This document shows positions 1 to 8,353 of a stretch of 64,000 nt of DNA, piece by piece (the first letter of the stretch is position 1; every line of letters begins with the position of its first letter). Both the position numbers and the translations under genes were made by a program. A model generated the notes under the pieces. It saw only the letters and a list, made by a program, of their open reading frames with translations. It ran no database searches and was not told the origin of the DNA. This DNA is from JBFHFS01 sp041583495 (GTDB taxonomy: Bacteria; Bacteroidota; Bacteroidia; Bacteroidales; Marinilabiliaceae). The stretch is taken from positions 15,239-79,238 of the forward strand of contig JBFHFS010000020.1 of the NCBI GenBank assembly GCA_041583495.1, read 5' to 3'.

Positions 1-1
1 T

Positions 2-2575
2 GTTCAGCATTCTCATACCGATATAGGCTACACCCGTCAGCAATCCGAAATTTTAGCCGAGCATTTGAGGTATATCGATGATGCCCTTGATTTTTGCGAT
101 CAAACAGATGGTTATCCAAACGAGGCGCAATTTCGCTGGACTTGCGAGGTGGCATGGACGGTTCGCGAATATGTCAATAGCCGGCCTAAAGAACAGGTTG
201 ACCGATTGATTCAACGCATAAAGCAGGGGCGTATCGAAGTGGCCGGGATGTTCTTGAATTTTTCTGAAATAGTGGATGAAACAGCCTTGGCCATTCAGTT
301 ACAAGCCTTAAAAGACTTTAAAGAAAGAGGCATTGATGTAACCACCGCCATGCAAAACGATGTGAATGGAATTGGTTGGTGTATGCCCGATTTGTATGAC
401 AATACAGGGGTTAAATACCTAACGATGGGGGTGCATGCGCATCGTGCCCGACTGCCTTTTAACAAGCCTACTTCCTTTTGGTGGGAGTCGCCATCGGGCA
501 AAAAAATGCTGGCCTACCGCAGCGAACATTATATGCATGGAAATGCCCTTAGTCTTACCGCCGGAAGAATGGATGTGTTCAGAAATAACCTGGCCAAATA
601 CCTTGATAAACTGGAGAGCCAGGAATATCCTTTCGACAGGGTGGCCTTTCAGTTTTCAGGATATACCACCGATAATTCACCCCCCTCAACCAAAGCCTGT
701 GATATCGTTAAAGAGTGGAACGAAAAATTTGAATGGCCAAAACTGAAATTAGCCCTTGCCAGCGAATTTTTGGTATATATGGATAAGAATCATCCCAATG
801 AAATTGAAACAAAACGTGAAGCCTGGCCCGATTGGTGGACAGATGGTTTTGGTTCGGCCATGAAAGAGACCAAAACATCGCGAACAACCTATTCGCAAAT
901 GTTGGCCACCATGGGGGTTTTATCTATGGCTCAGGCATCGGGAGCCGACCTTCCGAATCAAATCTATGATGAAATAAAGACCTGCTACGACAATCTTTTA
1001 TTGTACTCCGAACACACTTTTGGCGCCGCCGAAAGTATTACCGACCCAACTTCCAAAAACGCAATGGATCAGTGGAGCCAAAAATCATCGTATGTTTGGA
1101 TGGCTAATCAGCAGGCAAATTTACTTCGCGAAAAGGCAATTGGGTTGGTGCAGCCCTTTGTTGAAATGCCACAGGAGCCATCGGTTACGGTGTTTAACAC
1201 CTTAAACTGGAAGCGCTCCGGGGTTGCCGAAGCCTTTATCGATCACGATATTTTACCCCTGGATAGGGAGTACCGTATTGTCGATAACAATGGCAATAAA
1301 ATTCCTGCTCAAATTATTAAAAGCCGGGGCGAGGGCAGTTATTGGGCCCTCTGGGTAACAGATGTGCCTGCCATGGGTTATGCGACATACAAAATCCTGG
1401 TATCGGACAAAGTTTCCGTACCCAAATCGGCCCATTTGCCCCTTTCGACGACTCTTGAAAATGTCTTTTACAAGCTGGAGATTGATGAAGAGAATAAGGG
1501 TTTAACCAGCATCTTTGACAAGGAGCTGAAAAGAGAATTAATTGATCAAAGCGGCAATTACCGGTTAGGCAGTTTTATTTATGAATTACTCGACAAAAGG
1601 GAAGATCTTGAACGATTGACCAATGCGCTCAGAGACACCGTTTACAAGCCATTAAAAAAGGAAATTATTGAGGCTTCTGATTTTAAAATTGTTGACAAAA
1701 AGGACGGGGAAATATGGAAAAGCATCACCTGTAAGGCACAAATTCCGGAGTGCGCGGATGCCTCAGGTGTGAACATCGAAATCCGATTATACAACCATAA
1801 AAAAGAGATCGAGTTGTTGTATAATCTGCGAAAACAGGAAAATACAGCCCCCGAAGGGGTGTACGTTGCCTTTCCCTTTACCAATGACAATAAGGGTCAA
1901 CTGGTATTTGAGGTGCAGGGTGGCATGGTGCAACCGGGAAAAAATCAATTGGCCGGATCGGCCTCCGATTGGAATACCCTCCAAAACTTCGCTGCCGTAA
2001 GATCCACCCATTCGCAAATTGTATTTAGCAGCAACGATGTTCCGCTGGTGCATTTTGGCGACATCAATACGGGCCGCTATTATTATAAAAACCCGGTTCA
2101 AAACGGCCATATCTATTCGTGGGTGCTGAACAATTATTGGACAACCAATTTTAGAGCCAGTCAGTTTGGAGAATTAGACTGGCGTTACCAAATTACCTCT
2201 TCATCTGATAATTCGAATGCATTTGCCACCAGGTTTGGCTGGGGCAACCGTGTCCCCCTGGTAACCCGAACCAATTCAGGCAAATTAAATGCCCGGGCCC
2301 AGAAGCTATCCAAATCATTTCTTGATTTAAACACGGTCAATAACCTGTTGTTAATCAGCTCCAGACCCTCTCCCGAAGGCGATGGGATCGTTTTGCACCT
2401 GAGAGAAACCGAAGGCGACCATGCTGTTCTGGATGTTACCAGACTGCTTCAAAATCCGAATATAAAATCGGTGTTTGAAGTGAATGCCATTGGTGAAGAA
2501 TTACAACCCTTAACATCGCCATTATTAATAGAGCACTGGGAGACTAAATTTATCCTTTTAAAAACTAAAAATTAG
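2..2575 (+). CDS. GH38-family alpha-mannosidase, 5' end missing
   Basis: Hydrolase expected to release mannose from alpha-mannosides (glycoside hydrolase family 38). The reading frame is open from base 2 with no start codon, so the gene begins outside the window. Bases 8-25 encode the family's metal-binding HSHTDIG motif, and NDVNG around bases 355-370 fits the second conserved acidic site of the catalytic barrel. The rest is long enough for the middle helical domain and the large C-terminal beta-sandwich domains (about 858 residues visible). The signal peptide, if any, lies outside. The gene is followed by a stem-loop and a convergent tRNA gene. Family assignment is firm; substrate (N-glycan, other mannosides) is not readable. 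Confidence 0.88.
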   Translation, partial: VQHSHTDIGYTRQQSEILAEHLRYIDDALDFCDQTDGYPNEAQFRWTCEVAWTVREYVNSRPKEQVDRLIQRIKQGRIEVAGMFLNFSEIVDETALAIQLQALKDFKERGIDVTTAMQNDVNGIGWCMPDLYDNTGVKYLTMGVHAHRARLPFNKPTSFWWESPSGKKMLAYRSEHYMHGNALSLTAGRMDVFRNNLAKYLDKLESQEYPFDRVAFQFSGYTTDNSPPSTKACDIVKEWNEKFEWPKLKLALASEFLVYMDKNHPNEIETKREAWPDWWTDGFGSAMKETKTSRTTYSQMLATMGVLSMAQASGADLPNQIYDEIKTCYDNLLLYSEHTFGAAESITDPTSKNAMDQWSQKSSYVWMANQQANLLREKAIGLVQPFVEMPQEPSVTVFNTLNWKRSGVAEAFIDHDILPLDREYRIVDNNGNKIPAQIIKSRGEGSYWALWVTDVPAMGYATYKILVSDKVSVPKSAHLPLSTTLENVFYKLEIDEENKGLTSIFDKELKRELIDQSGNYRLGSFIYELLDKREDLERLTNALRDTVYKPLKKEIIEASDFKIVDKKDGEIWKSITCKAQIPECADASGVNIEIRLYNHKKEIELLYNLRKQENTAPEGVYVAFPFTNDNKGQLVFEVQGGMVQPGKNQLAGSASDWNTLQNFAAVRSTHSQIVFSSNDVPLVHFGDINTGRYYYKNPVQNGHIYSWVLNNYWTTNFRASQFGELDWRYQITSSSDNSNAFATRFGWGNRVPLVTRTNSGKLNARAQKLSKSFLDLNTVNNLLLISSRPSPEGDGIVLHLRETEGDHAVLDVTRLLQNPNIKSVFEVNAIGEELQPLTSPLLIEHWETKFILLKTKN

Positions 2576-2640
2576 TTTTGAGATCACTCAGCACCATTGC
2601 TGCCAGGAAAGGATGGGAGAGGGAGGAGAGATTCAGACAC

Positions 2641-2682
2641 AAAAAAACCGCAAATCCTTTAAATAAAAGATTTGCGGTTTTT
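2641..2682. terminator. Bidirectional stem-loop terminator
   Basis: Inverted repeat AAAAACCGCAAATC / GATTTGCGGTTTTT with an AT-rich loop, A-run on one side and T-run on the other. It lies 66 bases after the mannosidase stop and directly past the 3' end of the minus-strand tRNA-Arg, so it can end both transcripts. Confidence 0.75.
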
Positions 2683-2687
2683 AAAAG

Positions 2688-2761
2688 TGATTCCGAAGGG
2701 ACTCGAACCCCCAACCTCCTGGGCCGTAACCAGGTGCTCTATCCAATTAAGCTACGGAATC
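2688..2761 (-). tRNA. tRNA-Arg (anticodon ACG)
   Basis: Reading the minus strand gives a full cloverleaf: 7-bp acceptor stem GATTCCG/CGGAATC, D-arm with GGATAGAGC, anticodon stem CCTGG/CCAGG around loop TTACGGC (anticodon ACG, reads CGU/C/A after A34 to inosine editing), T-loop TTCGAGT, discriminator A. The T-stem has two G-U pairs. No CCA is encoded. A terminator stem-loop follows at once. Confidence 0.95.
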
Positions 2762-2979
2762 GTTTTGGCCTTGAGTATATCGTTTCTCAAATGCGGTGCA
2801 AATATAGCCAAAATAATAGTTCCTGTGCAAATAGTTCCTTTAAAAAAATGTGCTTCAACCACCGAAAATTCTGCACTTTCTTATTAAGCTTAACATTCAC
2901 ACCTGGTTAAGATCTTTAAAGTGGATAAAAAAAAAGATCAGGTTCTGAAAAACCGAAACCCAAAGAGGCCTTATGTGGA

Positions 2980-3267
2980 TTACCGCTCCGGGTGAGAAGC
3001 CGATTTCCAGCTTTTTTTTATCTCTTCAAAGGCTTTTTTAGCGCCGGCTTTGAACTCCTTCCAGGCGGGACCCGAGCTCGTCTTCAGAGCCCCAAACTTT
3101 TTCCGGGCTTCTTTTATTTGCAATTGTAAGGCGTCAATCTCCTTTTTATATTTCTGTTTCATATGGGCTCCTTCCTCCCTGGCTTTGACTTCCAGCTTTT
3201 CCATCTCTGCCTGAAGCTCATCAAGAGCCTCCTTTAATTGTCCGAGAAACGCTTCTTTTGATTCCAT
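2980..3267 (-). CDS. Small charged coiled-coil protein (sll1863-like stress family)
   Basis: A 95-residue cytoplasmic protein with no signal peptide or membrane segment. Residues about 5-60 are Lys/Glu-rich heptad repeats with strong coiled-coil character; the C-terminal third (WKEFKAGAKKAFEEIKKSW) resembles an amphipathic helix seen in small stress-induced proteins of the cyanobacterial sll1863 type that are common in Bacteroidota. Function is not established for the family. It is monocistronic, on the minus strand, between tRNA-Arg and a NigD-like lipoprotein gene. Gene reality is supported by length, codon use and the recognisable family pattern. Confidence 0.7.
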   Translation of the reverse strand: MESKEAFLGQLKEALDELQAEMEKLEVKAREEGAHMKQKYKKEIDALQLQIKEARKKFGALKTSSGPAWKEFKAGAKKAFEEIKKSWKSASHPER

Positions 3268-3353
3268 AAATCCTCAATTATTGTATTAATGTTACTCTTT
3301 AAACCGTTATTTTCCCCAATCGTTTAGGGAGCCATCCTGAAGGTGCCGTTTAT

Positions 3354-4028
3354 CTACCACTGGTAGGTGAGGAGCTCTTCAAAATCCTTTCCCGTGTCAG
3401 GTCCTTTGGCTTTCAGCACAAATTCGATGCTTGTTTGTCCCTCCTTGCGTAAGGAGCTCAAATCGAAAGAAACCAACCCCCGGGATAAATAGTTGTAAGG
3501 ATCCTCATTTCGGTTGTGGCGCAACTCCAATAAGGGTTGACCCAGACCGTTCACCGGGTTGTTTTCATCCTGTACCAGGTTGATGAAATGAATGACACCT
3601 CCGCCGCCATAGTTAAATTTAATGGTGAGGTAGTCGTTGGTAAACCAATAGTTTACAATGGTTAACGGATCAAACCCTATGGAGTCGGCATTGGCTTCTG
3701 TCAGGGTGATGATCCCTTTGGTGAGTACCTCTTTCAGATTATTTATCTTCACATAATAATCGAAAGATCCATGGCGGGACTCCCCTAAGATGGTGTAATT
3801 TACCCACACGCGCTGATTATCCTCCGGTGCGAACCAGGGTAGAGCTGTGGCTGAAGGAAACAGCCGATCTCCATTATCGGTCAGGAGGGTGTAGCTGTTT
3901 TCCCCACTCAATTCAACGGTAGCGGTAGTGACCCAAAACTTTCCCAGTGAGTAATCATCATCGTCTGTTTCGCACCTCGTGAAGAGAAGGGCAACAGATA
4001 GTGCGAGTAATAGCCAGGTGGTTTTCAT
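3354..4028 (-). CDS. NigD-like lipoprotein
   Basis: A 224-residue exported lipoprotein. I start it at the ATG giving MKTTWLLLALSVALLFTRCE, because this places a normal signal peptide with a lipobox-type Cys at residue 19; the longer frame adds eight unlikely residues in front. After the Cys comes an Asp-rich stretch (ETDDDD), typical of Bacteroidota surface-export lipoproteins. The body (short beta-rich N-terminal part followed by an Ig-like C-terminal half with FDPLTIVNYWFTNDYLTIKF and ending in FVLKAKG) matches the NigD-like family of Bacteroidales. The role of NigD proteins is unclear; the name comes from a bacteriocin-related operon, but no bacteriocin genes are near here. Confidence 0.8.
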   Translation of the reverse strand: MKTTWLLLALSVALLFTRCETDDDDYSLGKFWVTTATVELSGENSYTLLTDNGDRLFPSATALPWFAPEDNQRVWVNYTILGESRHGSFDYYVKINNLKEVLTKGIITLTEANADSIGFDPLTIVNYWFTNDYLTIKFNYGGGGVIHFINLVQDENNPVNGLGQPLLELRHNRNEDPYNYLSRGLVSFDLSSLRKEGQTSIEFVLKAKGPDTGKDFEELLTYQW

Positions 4029-4414
4029 GATCGTTTCAGTTTTAAGGTTCAACTTATAAATTCCACGTTATGCAGGCTCCCTGTTCTAAAGCAATGATTT
4101 TGGTTTTAAGAGGCTCAAATAAATCCTGCCAAAAAACAGAAAACCATCTTCTATTTACATGAAAAAAACATGCCAGAATGTTGATTTACAGATGTTAAAT
4201 GTTTTTAAACCTCTTTTTTTATTAGGCTGATTACGCAACCCGATTGAAAAAAAATACGTCCCTGGAAATTCCATCTTTCAATTAACGGTCGGTTTTTATT
4301 GAGGATTGAGTAGTTAAATTATAGTTTTTTTAAGGACCTTTGTACCAGGTGGTATATCGTAAATCGAATATTTGCCTGAAGTTGTATTCGAGACCTTTTT
4401 TTATTTAGTTTAAT
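4029..4414. other. Intergenic region between divergent NigD-like and M23 peptidase genes
   Basis: About 390 AT-rich bases without a convincing gene. A possible promoter for the peptidase gene is TTTG at 4339-4342 followed 24 bases later by AATATTTG (4367-4374), one mismatch from the Bacteroidota -7 consensus TAnnTTTG. No repeat or RNA structure stands out. Confidence 0.4.
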
Positions 4415-6139
4415 ATGAAACATTGGTTTATATATTGCTCTCTTTTGCTCATCTCTGCTCATTGTTCGGTGGCTCAAAGCCCTCATCGTTCCAATTGGGA
4501 TTTTTGTTTCCCCCTGGATATAAAACCGGTGGTTAGCGGGAGTTTCGGGGAAATCAGGAGCAATCATTTTCATTCGGGACTCGATTTAGGAACCAACGGA
4601 AAAACCGGGTTGCCTGTTTTTGCGGCCGATCAGGGTTTTGTCGCCCGAATTTCCGTTTCGCCAATCGGCTTTGGAAAAGCCATATACATCGAACATCCAT
4701 CGGGTTATACCACGGTTTATGCGCATCTCGATCGATTTAACACCCGGTTCGACTCGGTAGTGACCGCGCTTCAGTACCAGAAAGAGTCTTTTTCCCTTCA
4801 GCACTATTTCAAGCCGGGAACCTTTCCGGTAAAGCGGGGTGAACTCATCGCCTTCTCGGGCAACTCAGGGAGTTCGGGGGGGCCCCATCTTCACTTCGAA
4901 GTGCGTCAAACACTGGATGAGCGCCCCATCGACCCTCTGTCTTTTAACACCCCGGTTGAAGATGATGTGCGCCCTCAAATTACCGGCATTCAACTTTATC
5001 CGCTTTCCCCCGGGGGCACCATCAACGGTCATTCATCCCCCCAATACTTTCCCGTGGTTTTCTACAATGGGGCCTTTCATCTTAAATCGAACCCGCGCAT
5101 CAAAAGCTCCGGGACCATTGGAGTAGGCATCGAGGTGCTCGACTACTACAGCGATTCATGGCGCAAGTGCGGAATCCACAGCATCACCCTTCACGCCAAT
5201 AATGATCTGGCCTTCCAATTTACCATGGATGGATTTTTGTTCAGTCAAACCCGATATTTAAACAGCCACATCGATTACGCCGAAAAGATAACCCACCGGC
5301 GCACGATACAAAAGAGCTTCCTGGATCCCTTCAACTTGCTGGATCTTTACCAGACCAATTCCGAACGGGGCCGGATACGCATAAATCCGGGTGCCTCCCT
5401 CGAGCTGTCTTATGAGGTGAGCGACATCTCAGGCAACGCCTCACAACTCAGGTTTTCCGTTGAAGGAACGGCCCTTGCCCAGCCGGCTGCCATGGACGAT
5501 CTGCTCAATAAGCGTTCACTCATCAAGGCCGGCAAACCCTTTGTGTTTGAGCAGGAGGGATATGCAGTTGCCTTTCCCCCCGAGAGCTTTTACGGGGATA
5601 TCCCGGCCTCTTTTGAGATGGTGCCCTGCTCATCTGTTCTTCAGGGCAAAGCCTTGAAGGTGCTGGACGAGACGGTGCCTGTGCATTCCTATTTTGAAAT
5701 AACCATTCCCGTGGACCCCGCCCTCGGCCAAAGAGGCTTGACCGGTGCGTTGGTCATGCCTTCAGGTAAGCTGGTGGCTGCCGGGGGCGGGATTCGAGGC
5801 ACAGATTTTGTAATTCAGGCACGGGAGGGCGGCTTATATGGGCTTACGCGTGATACAGTTCCCCCTTCGATCCGATTGGTGAGCCCTCCTGTAAATCTCA
5901 ACTATAGGGGCCGTAAATCACTGATAGTCAACATTGATGATGACTTCTCAGGAATCAGCCATTACCAGGGGCGCATCAATGGAAAATGGACTTTGTTCGA
6001 ATACGATGCCAAAACCAATCGGCTGGAATGCTTGTTCAACAAAGTACCTTTTCTGAAAAAAGGAGAAAATAAACTGGAGATATTGATAAATGATGGAGTG
6101 GGAAACGAAAAACAATATGTGGCGGTCTTTAAATATTGA
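4415..6139 (+). CDS. M23 family metallopeptidase (LytM type)
   Basis: Exported zinc endopeptidase expected to cut peptidoglycan cross-bridges or regulate cell-wall remodelling. Signal peptide at residues 1-20 (cleaved after SVAQ-like site). The catalytic LytM domain spans about residues 35-170, with the zinc ligands in HSGLD (His53, Asp57) and HLHFE (His158, His160) and the GxSGxSxGPHLHFE signature intact. The remaining 400 residues form beta-rich domains, including an Ig-like segment near the C-terminus (DTVPPSIRLVSPPVN). 574 residues is long for M23 but common for Bacteroidota homologues. Active, because all metal ligands are present. Followed 62 bases later by a TPR gene on the same strand. 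Confidence 0.9.
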   Translation: MKHWFIYCSLLLISAHCSVAQSPHRSNWDFCFPLDIKPVVSGSFGEIRSNHFHSGLDLGTNGKTGLPVFAADQGFVARISVSPIGFGKAIYIEHPSGYTTVYAHLDRFNTRFDSVVTALQYQKESFSLQHYFKPGTFPVKRGELIAFSGNSGSSGGPHLHFEVRQTLDERPIDPLSFNTPVEDDVRPQITGIQLYPLSPGGTINGHSSPQYFPVVFYNGAFHLKSNPRIKSSGTIGVGIEVLDYYSDSWRKCGIHSITLHANNDLAFQFTMDGFLFSQTRYLNSHIDYAEKITHRRTIQKSFLDPFNLLDLYQTNSERGRIRINPGASLELSYEVSDISGNASQLRFSVEGTALAQPAAMDDLLNKRSLIKAGKPFVFEQEGYAVAFPPESFYGDIPASFEMVPCSSVLQGKALKVLDETVPVHSYFEITIPVDPALGQRGLTGALVMPSGKLVAAGGGIRGTDFVIQAREGGLYGLTRDTVPPSIRLVSPPVNLNYRGRKSLIVNIDDDFSGISHYQGRINGKWTLFEYDAKTNRLECLFNKVPFLKKGENKLEILINDGVGNEKQYVAVFKY

Positions 6140-6201
6140 TTAAATTTAGCCATTATTGTTGTGCTGGAAAACCATGGGCTCCCCCAACACGAACCTAACT
6201 T

Positions 6202-8349
6202 ATGCGAAAACTAGTTATTCTATGTTCCATTTTTCTGTCGGTGATTACCGGAAGTGTTAAGGCACAAATAGATACCGACCGGATGACCATCATTGGGCGC
6301 AATGCCCTTTACTTTGAGGATTACATCCTGGCTATCCAGTACTTTAATCAGATCATACGGGTAAAACCCTATTTGGCCGACCCTTACTATTTCCGTGCAG
6401 TGGGAAAGTACCATCTCGAGGATTTTCGTGGAGCCGAGAGCGATTGTAATCAGGCCATCAACCACAACCCCTATAATGTGGATGCTTACAATTTGCGGGG
6501 CATTTTACACCAAAAAATGGAGAGCCCCCAAAGGGCCATCGACGACTTTTCCCGGGGATTGGAAATCGATCCCCGCAATATTAACCTGACCATAAATCTT
6601 GGGATTGCCTATATTCAGACCGAAAATTTCGAAAAAGCCATCGATGTCTATACCAGAGCGCTGGATATATCACCCAATTTAATTTCGGCGTATTTAAACA
6701 GAGGGCTGGCCCGTCTTTCAGTTAAAGATACGGCACAGGCCATGACCGATTTCTCTAAAGCTATTGAAATCAATCCCTTCATCCCCGATGGTTTTGTTAA
6801 CCGGGCCATGGTGCACTACCACCAGAGTGCTTTTGACCTGGCTCTTGCAGATATGGAAAAAGCCATTGAGCTGAGACCTGATGATGCTTCCCTTCACATG
6901 AACCGGGGCATCCTGCGTTATCAGCTGGATGATTTGCAAGGCACCCTTGAGGATTTTAACAGAGTTATTGAACTGGAGCCACGCAATGCCATGGCCTATA
7001 ACAACCGGGGTATCCTGAGAGCCGAGATAGGCGACCTAAACCGCGCCATCGAGGATTTCTCCAGGGTGTTGGCCCTGCGTACCGACGATCTGCTGACACT
7101 CTACTACCGTGGAATGCTCTATAAAGAGACCGGAGAGTTACAACAGGCCTTATCCGACTTTAATATTGTTGCACAAAATTATCCCGATTTTGCACCCGTA
7201 TATTTCAACCGGGCCGAGGTCAAGCAGGGTCTGGGTAAACAGCAGGAAGCCCAACTCGACTACAATACGGGGATGAAAATTGAGCTGACCCGCCGCGAAA
7301 AAATTGGCAAATCCGACCCCGGTGAGCAGCTGGCTCAGAATTCAGGCCTGTCCAAAAATAAGGGTCAGCAATCCAAAGGAAAACGCAAAGAGACCAGGGA
7401 CGAAAAGGACCGTGACATCCAAAATTACAACAAGATTGCGGTTCTGGACGATTTTGGAAACGAACAGACTGAGATGATTTCGGGCAATTCGTTGCGGGGT
7501 AAGATACAAAACCGTAACATCATCATCGACCTGGAACCCCAGTACGGGCTCTCCTTCTTCCCGGGGGACACCTTGGTTCACCGCGTGCGCTACTACAGTC
7601 CCGAAGTGGAACACTTTAACCGAGCCAAAACATGGGGTAAACCTCTGGAGATTACCAATAAGATGATCGAACCCAACAGGGAGACTTCGGCATTGATTTT
7701 TACCCAAATTGGCCAAATAGATACCCTCCTTAACCAAAGTAGTGTAAAAAACCGCAGCAACCTCACTCTGGAGCGTGGCTTACTTTACCTTTCGGTATTA
7801 AATCTCAACAACACAATCGAGGATTGTGATAAAGTTATTGCCCAGGATTCGACCAATATCCTGGCCTGGTTCACCAAGGCGTTTGCCCGCTATAAGATGG
7901 TGGAAATAGTGCAGGATTTAAAAGCGCAAAGTGCCCCCCTCGCCGAGGACCTGAATATAACCGGGGTTCAAACCCAAAGAGGTACCATGGCGAAGCAGGA
8001 ACAAAAGATTCTTGATTACGAGCTCATTTTAGAGGATCTCAAACACGTGACCGCGCTCCGCCCTGATTTCGCCTTTGCCTGGTTCAACATGGGCTATATT
8101 AAGTCTATTCTCCGCGACTTTGAGATGGCCAAGAAATATTTCTCCCGGGCCATTGAGGTGAATCCGGATTTTGGCGAGGCTTACTTTAACCGGGGGTTGA
8201 TAAGACTGTTTTTGGATGAAACCACCCCCGGAACCCTCGACCTGAGTAAGGCCGGCGAACTGGGTGTATACGAGGCTTATAGTGTAATCAAACGCTACGG
8301 GGTCTCCACCATCGACCCCCAGCCCACAGAGAAAGAGACCAAGGATTAG
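6202..8349 (+). CDS. Exported tetratricopeptide-repeat protein
   Basis: A 715-residue protein with signal peptide (residues 1-22, ending VKAQ) and two TPR blocks: about ten repeats from residue 30 to 370 and three or four more from 560 to 700. Repeats show the usual A-x-x-x-F/Y-x-x-A and N-P pattern (for example RGLEIDPRNINLTINLG). Between them lies a Lys-rich linker (KGQQSKGKRKETRDEKDRD) and a beta-like segment. Probably a periplasmic or outer-membrane-associated scaffold; partner unknown. Only four bases separate its stop from the start of the Pif1-like helicase gene, so the two are almost certainly co-transcribed, an odd pairing of an exported and a cytoplasmic protein. Confidence 0.85.
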   Translation: MRKLVILCSIFLSVITGSVKAQIDTDRMTIIGRNALYFEDYILAIQYFNQIIRVKPYLADPYYFRAVGKYHLEDFRGAESDCNQAINHNPYNVDAYNLRGILHQKMESPQRAIDDFSRGLEIDPRNINLTINLGIAYIQTENFEKAIDVYTRALDISPNLISAYLNRGLARLSVKDTAQAMTDFSKAIEINPFIPDGFVNRAMVHYHQSAFDLALADMEKAIELRPDDASLHMNRGILRYQLDDLQGTLEDFNRVIELEPRNAMAYNNRGILRAEIGDLNRAIEDFSRVLALRTDDLLTLYYRGMLYKETGELQQALSDFNIVAQNYPDFAPVYFNRAEVKQGLGKQQEAQLDYNTGMKIELTRREKIGKSDPGEQLAQNSGLSKNKGQQSKGKRKETRDEKDRDIQNYNKIAVLDDFGNEQTEMISGNSLRGKIQNRNIIIDLEPQYGLSFFPGDTLVHRVRYYSPEVEHFNRAKTWGKPLEITNKMIEPNRETSALIFTQIGQIDTLLNQSSVKNRSNLTLERGLLYLSVLNLNNTIEDCDKVIAQDSTNILAWFTKAFARYKMVEIVQDLKAQSAPLAEDLNITGVQTQRGTMAKQEQKILDYELILEDLKHVTALRPDFAFAWFNMGYIKSILRDFEMAKKYFSRAIEVNPDFGEAYFNRGLIRLFLDETTPGTLDLSKAGELGVYEAYSVIKRYGVSTIDPQPTEKETKD

Positions 8350-8353
8350 AAGG